Below, one piece after another: positions 62,591 through 64,000 of a stretch of 64,000 nt of DNA (positions are counted from its first letter, which is position 1; each line of letters begins with the position of its first letter). The translations under genes and the position numbers were made by a program. Origin of the DNA: Albibacterium bauzanense (GTDB taxonomy: Bacteria > Bacteroidota > Bacteroidia > Sphingobacteriales > Sphingobacteriaceae); assembly GCF_004339765.1 (NCBI RefSeq), contig NZ_SMGO01000001.1, forward strand, positions 248,001 through 312,000, written 5' to 3'. The notes beneath the pieces are model-generated. The model did not search any database. It saw only the letters and a program-made list of their open reading frames with translations, and had not been told where the DNA came from.

Positions 62591-64000
62591 TTGAAATTGA
62601 TTATAAGCATTTTTCAACAAATATTTTTCATTATAACGTTTTTTACGGTACTTTCTGTATACGGGCAAGATACAACAAACACGAATATAACTGGAATACA
62701 GGATACTTTAAAAAATGATGCAGACTCTATAGCTGCTAAAGATACGGTATTAGCCACTGAATTTCAGGATACCACAGCACAAACTACTAGTCCGCAAGAA
62801 AGAGCTAATGCGTTAAACTCTGCTATTAATACTGCTGCCAGCGATTCCTCCTGGATGGATTATCGTAACAATGTTATTCACTTTTTCGGAAACGCTAAGA
62901 TAAAGTATGAAGACTTTGAGTTAACAGCCGATTATATTCGCATCGATAATAACTCTCATTTGCTTTTTGCAAGTGGTTCTTATGACCATAATCACAAATA
63001 CAGAGGTCGTCCTATCTTTAAAACAGCAGCCGAACCACCGGCAACTACTGATTCTTTATACTATAACTTTGATACTAAAAAAGGTAAAGTCTATGGCACC
63101 TTTTCGGAAGTAGAAGGTGGATTTATACAGGCGCAGCAATTAAAGAAGAATGAATTTAATGAGGCATCTATCAAAAATGCCATTTATAGTACATGTAATT
63201 TACCTGAACCTCATACCCACTTTGGTATTTTTATCAGCAGGGGTCTTGTCACGGAAAAGAATGTAATTACCGGGCCTGCTTATTTAGTAATTGAAGATGT
63301 ACCCTTACCTTTTATAACGGTTCCATTTGCCTTTTTTCCGAAAATGAATAAAAGAACTTCCGGATTCTTATTCCCATCTTTTGGAGAGGACTATACGCGT
63401 GGTTTCTTTATGCGTGATATTGGTTGGTATATAGGCTTAAACGATTATTGGGACGCGGAAATCAGAGGTTCCCTCTATTCTAAAGGATCATGGGAGACGT
63501 CTTTAAGAACGCGTTACCGTAAAAACTATAAATACGACGGTGGCTTTAGTATGCGTTTTGCCAGTACCAGAACAGGAGTAGAGGGTACGCCAGGGTATAA
63601 ACCGAGTAAAGATTTCAATATTACATGGAATCATAGTAAGCGGCAAGAATCAAACCCAGGAACGACTTTTAGTGCCTCTGTAAATGTGGGTACAGGTTCT
63701 TATTTTTCTAAAACTGCTGCTGGCGGAAGTTATGATTATGACCAAATTACCCGTAATAGCATGTCTTCAAGTATTAGTTATGGTAAAATATTTGGCGATG
63801 GCCGTTTTAACTTTACTTCTTCTTTATCACACCGGCAAGATATTTCGGCAGGTACGGTTTTCTTAGAACTGCCTTCCTTTAACTTGAATATGACCTCTTT
63901 TAATCCTTTTGATTCTAAAGATAGGATTGGAGAACAAAAGTGGTATCAAAGAATTAACGTAGGGTACAGTTTACAGGGGCGTAATTCAATAAGTTCTACT
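62591..64000 (+). CDS. lptD: LPS-assembly protein LptD (OstA), 5' part, runs off the window
   Basis: The frame is open from a stop at 62513 to the window end with no ATG before the signal region. I propose the TTG at 62591, which gives LKLIISIFQQIFFIITFFTV as a signal peptide and cleavage after VYGQ. OstA-like sequence follows: NVIHFFGNAKIKYEDFELTA, DYIRIDNNSHLLFASG, KKGKVYGTFSEVEGG, then the barrel with PFAFFPKMNKRTSGFLFP and FMRDIGWYIGLNDYWD. LptD forms the outer-membrane channel for LPS with LptE. About 470 residues are visible; the barrel continues to the right. Confidence 0.9.
   Translation, partial: MKLIISIFQQIFFIITFFTVLSVYGQDTTNTNITGIQDTLKNDADSIAAKDTVLATEFQDTTAQTTSPQERANALNSAINTAASDSSWMDYRNNVIHFFGNAKIKYEDFELTADYIRIDNNSHLLFASGSYDHNHKYRGRPIFKTAAEPPATTDSLYYNFDTKKGKVYGTFSEVEGGFIQAQQLKKNEFNEASIKNAIYSTCNLPEPHTHFGIFISRGLVTEKNVITGPAYLVIEDVPLPFITVPFAFFPKMNKRTSGFLFPSFGEDYTRGFFMRDIGWYIGLNDYWDAEIRGSLYSKGSWETSLRTRYRKNYKYDGGFSMRFASTRTGVEGTPGYKPSKDFNITWNHSKRQESNPGTTFSASVNVGTGSYFSKTAAGGSYDYDQITRNSMSSSISYGKIFGDGRFNFTSSLSHRQDISAGTVFLELPSFNLNMTSFNPFDSKDRIGEQKWYQRINVGYSLQGRNSISST

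Noticed and set aside
1-64000. CRISPR arrays, tRNA or rRNA genes, insertion sequences
   Set aside because: No regularly spaced repeats, no recognisable cloverleaf or rRNA sequence and no transposase were found by eye.

Overview
The window is AT-rich DNA from a member of the Bacteroidota, most likely a Sphingobacteriaceae relative (Sphingobacterium, Pedobacter or Olivibacter type). The reasons are the Wza/Wzc/Wzi-style export genes, a DUF6266 gene, a PadR gene paired with a membrane protein carrying a PadR-neighbour prefix domain, the divergent amidase/LptD pair, several TAnnTTTG-type -7 boxes, and little sign of Shine-Dalgarno sites. The genus is an inference. No rRNA, tRNA or CRISPR array was seen.

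Positions 1-38905 hold two polysaccharide loci lying side by side. Locus A (3-15115, all +) begins with the Gly-Tyr tail of a Wzc kinase that is cut off by the window edge. It continues with three transferases carrying HP and Ser-Thr motifs, a PglK/MsbA-type ABC flippase, several GT2/GT4 enzymes, a GNAT acetyltransferase, a Wzy-like membrane protein, a polysaccharide deacetylase and a PglC/PglD-like initiating pair. A convergent orphan NarL-type response regulator (15112-15744) closes it. Locus B (16091-38905) has an exported beta-barrel protein and a large exported surface protein, then a WcaJ-type initiating transferase, Wza, Wzc, Wzx, an FrhB-family/pyruvyl-transferase pair, an EpsG-like Wzy, GTs, a GDP-mannose dehydrogenase, a split PssD/PssE transferase, a Wzi-family protein, RfbC, ManC and an acyltransferase. 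Each locus has its own initiating transferase, flippase, polymerase candidate and Wzc, so the cell probably builds two different glycans. A 19-bp palindrome lies at the same distance from a -7 box upstream of the 16091 gene and of rfbC, and a diverged third copy lies at 39096. It looks like a regulon site, and the response regulator is a natural candidate binder.

Positions 39247-45244 are an accessory island, almost all on the minus strand: a frameshifted small gene, an unknown protein with an excisionase-like HTH partner, a four-gene cassette and a HipBA toxin-antitoxin pair. The cassette is DUF6266, a three-TM holin-like protein, a signal-bearing CHAP/NlpC-like endolysin, and a lipoprotein with a C-terminal TM segment (unimolecular spanin topology). 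It looks like a complete phage-type lysis set with no phage structural genes, and may be a holin/endolysin/spanin protein release system (type 10-like) with DUF6266 as cargo.

Positions 45376-64000 are mostly ordinary chromosomal genes: an APC permease, an exported SAM-methyltransferase-like protein, a MidA/NDUFAF7-type methyltransferase, PadR plus a DUF2723 glycosyltransferase, a NUDIX-type regulator divergent from an esterase, a fatty acid desaturase, a Tat-type sugar isomerase-like lipoprotein, a BrkB/thioesterase/MltG/PASTA cluster, D-Ala-D-Ala ligase, an MCE/MlaD protein, an N-acetylmuramoyl-L-alanine amidase and the start of lptD, which runs off the end.
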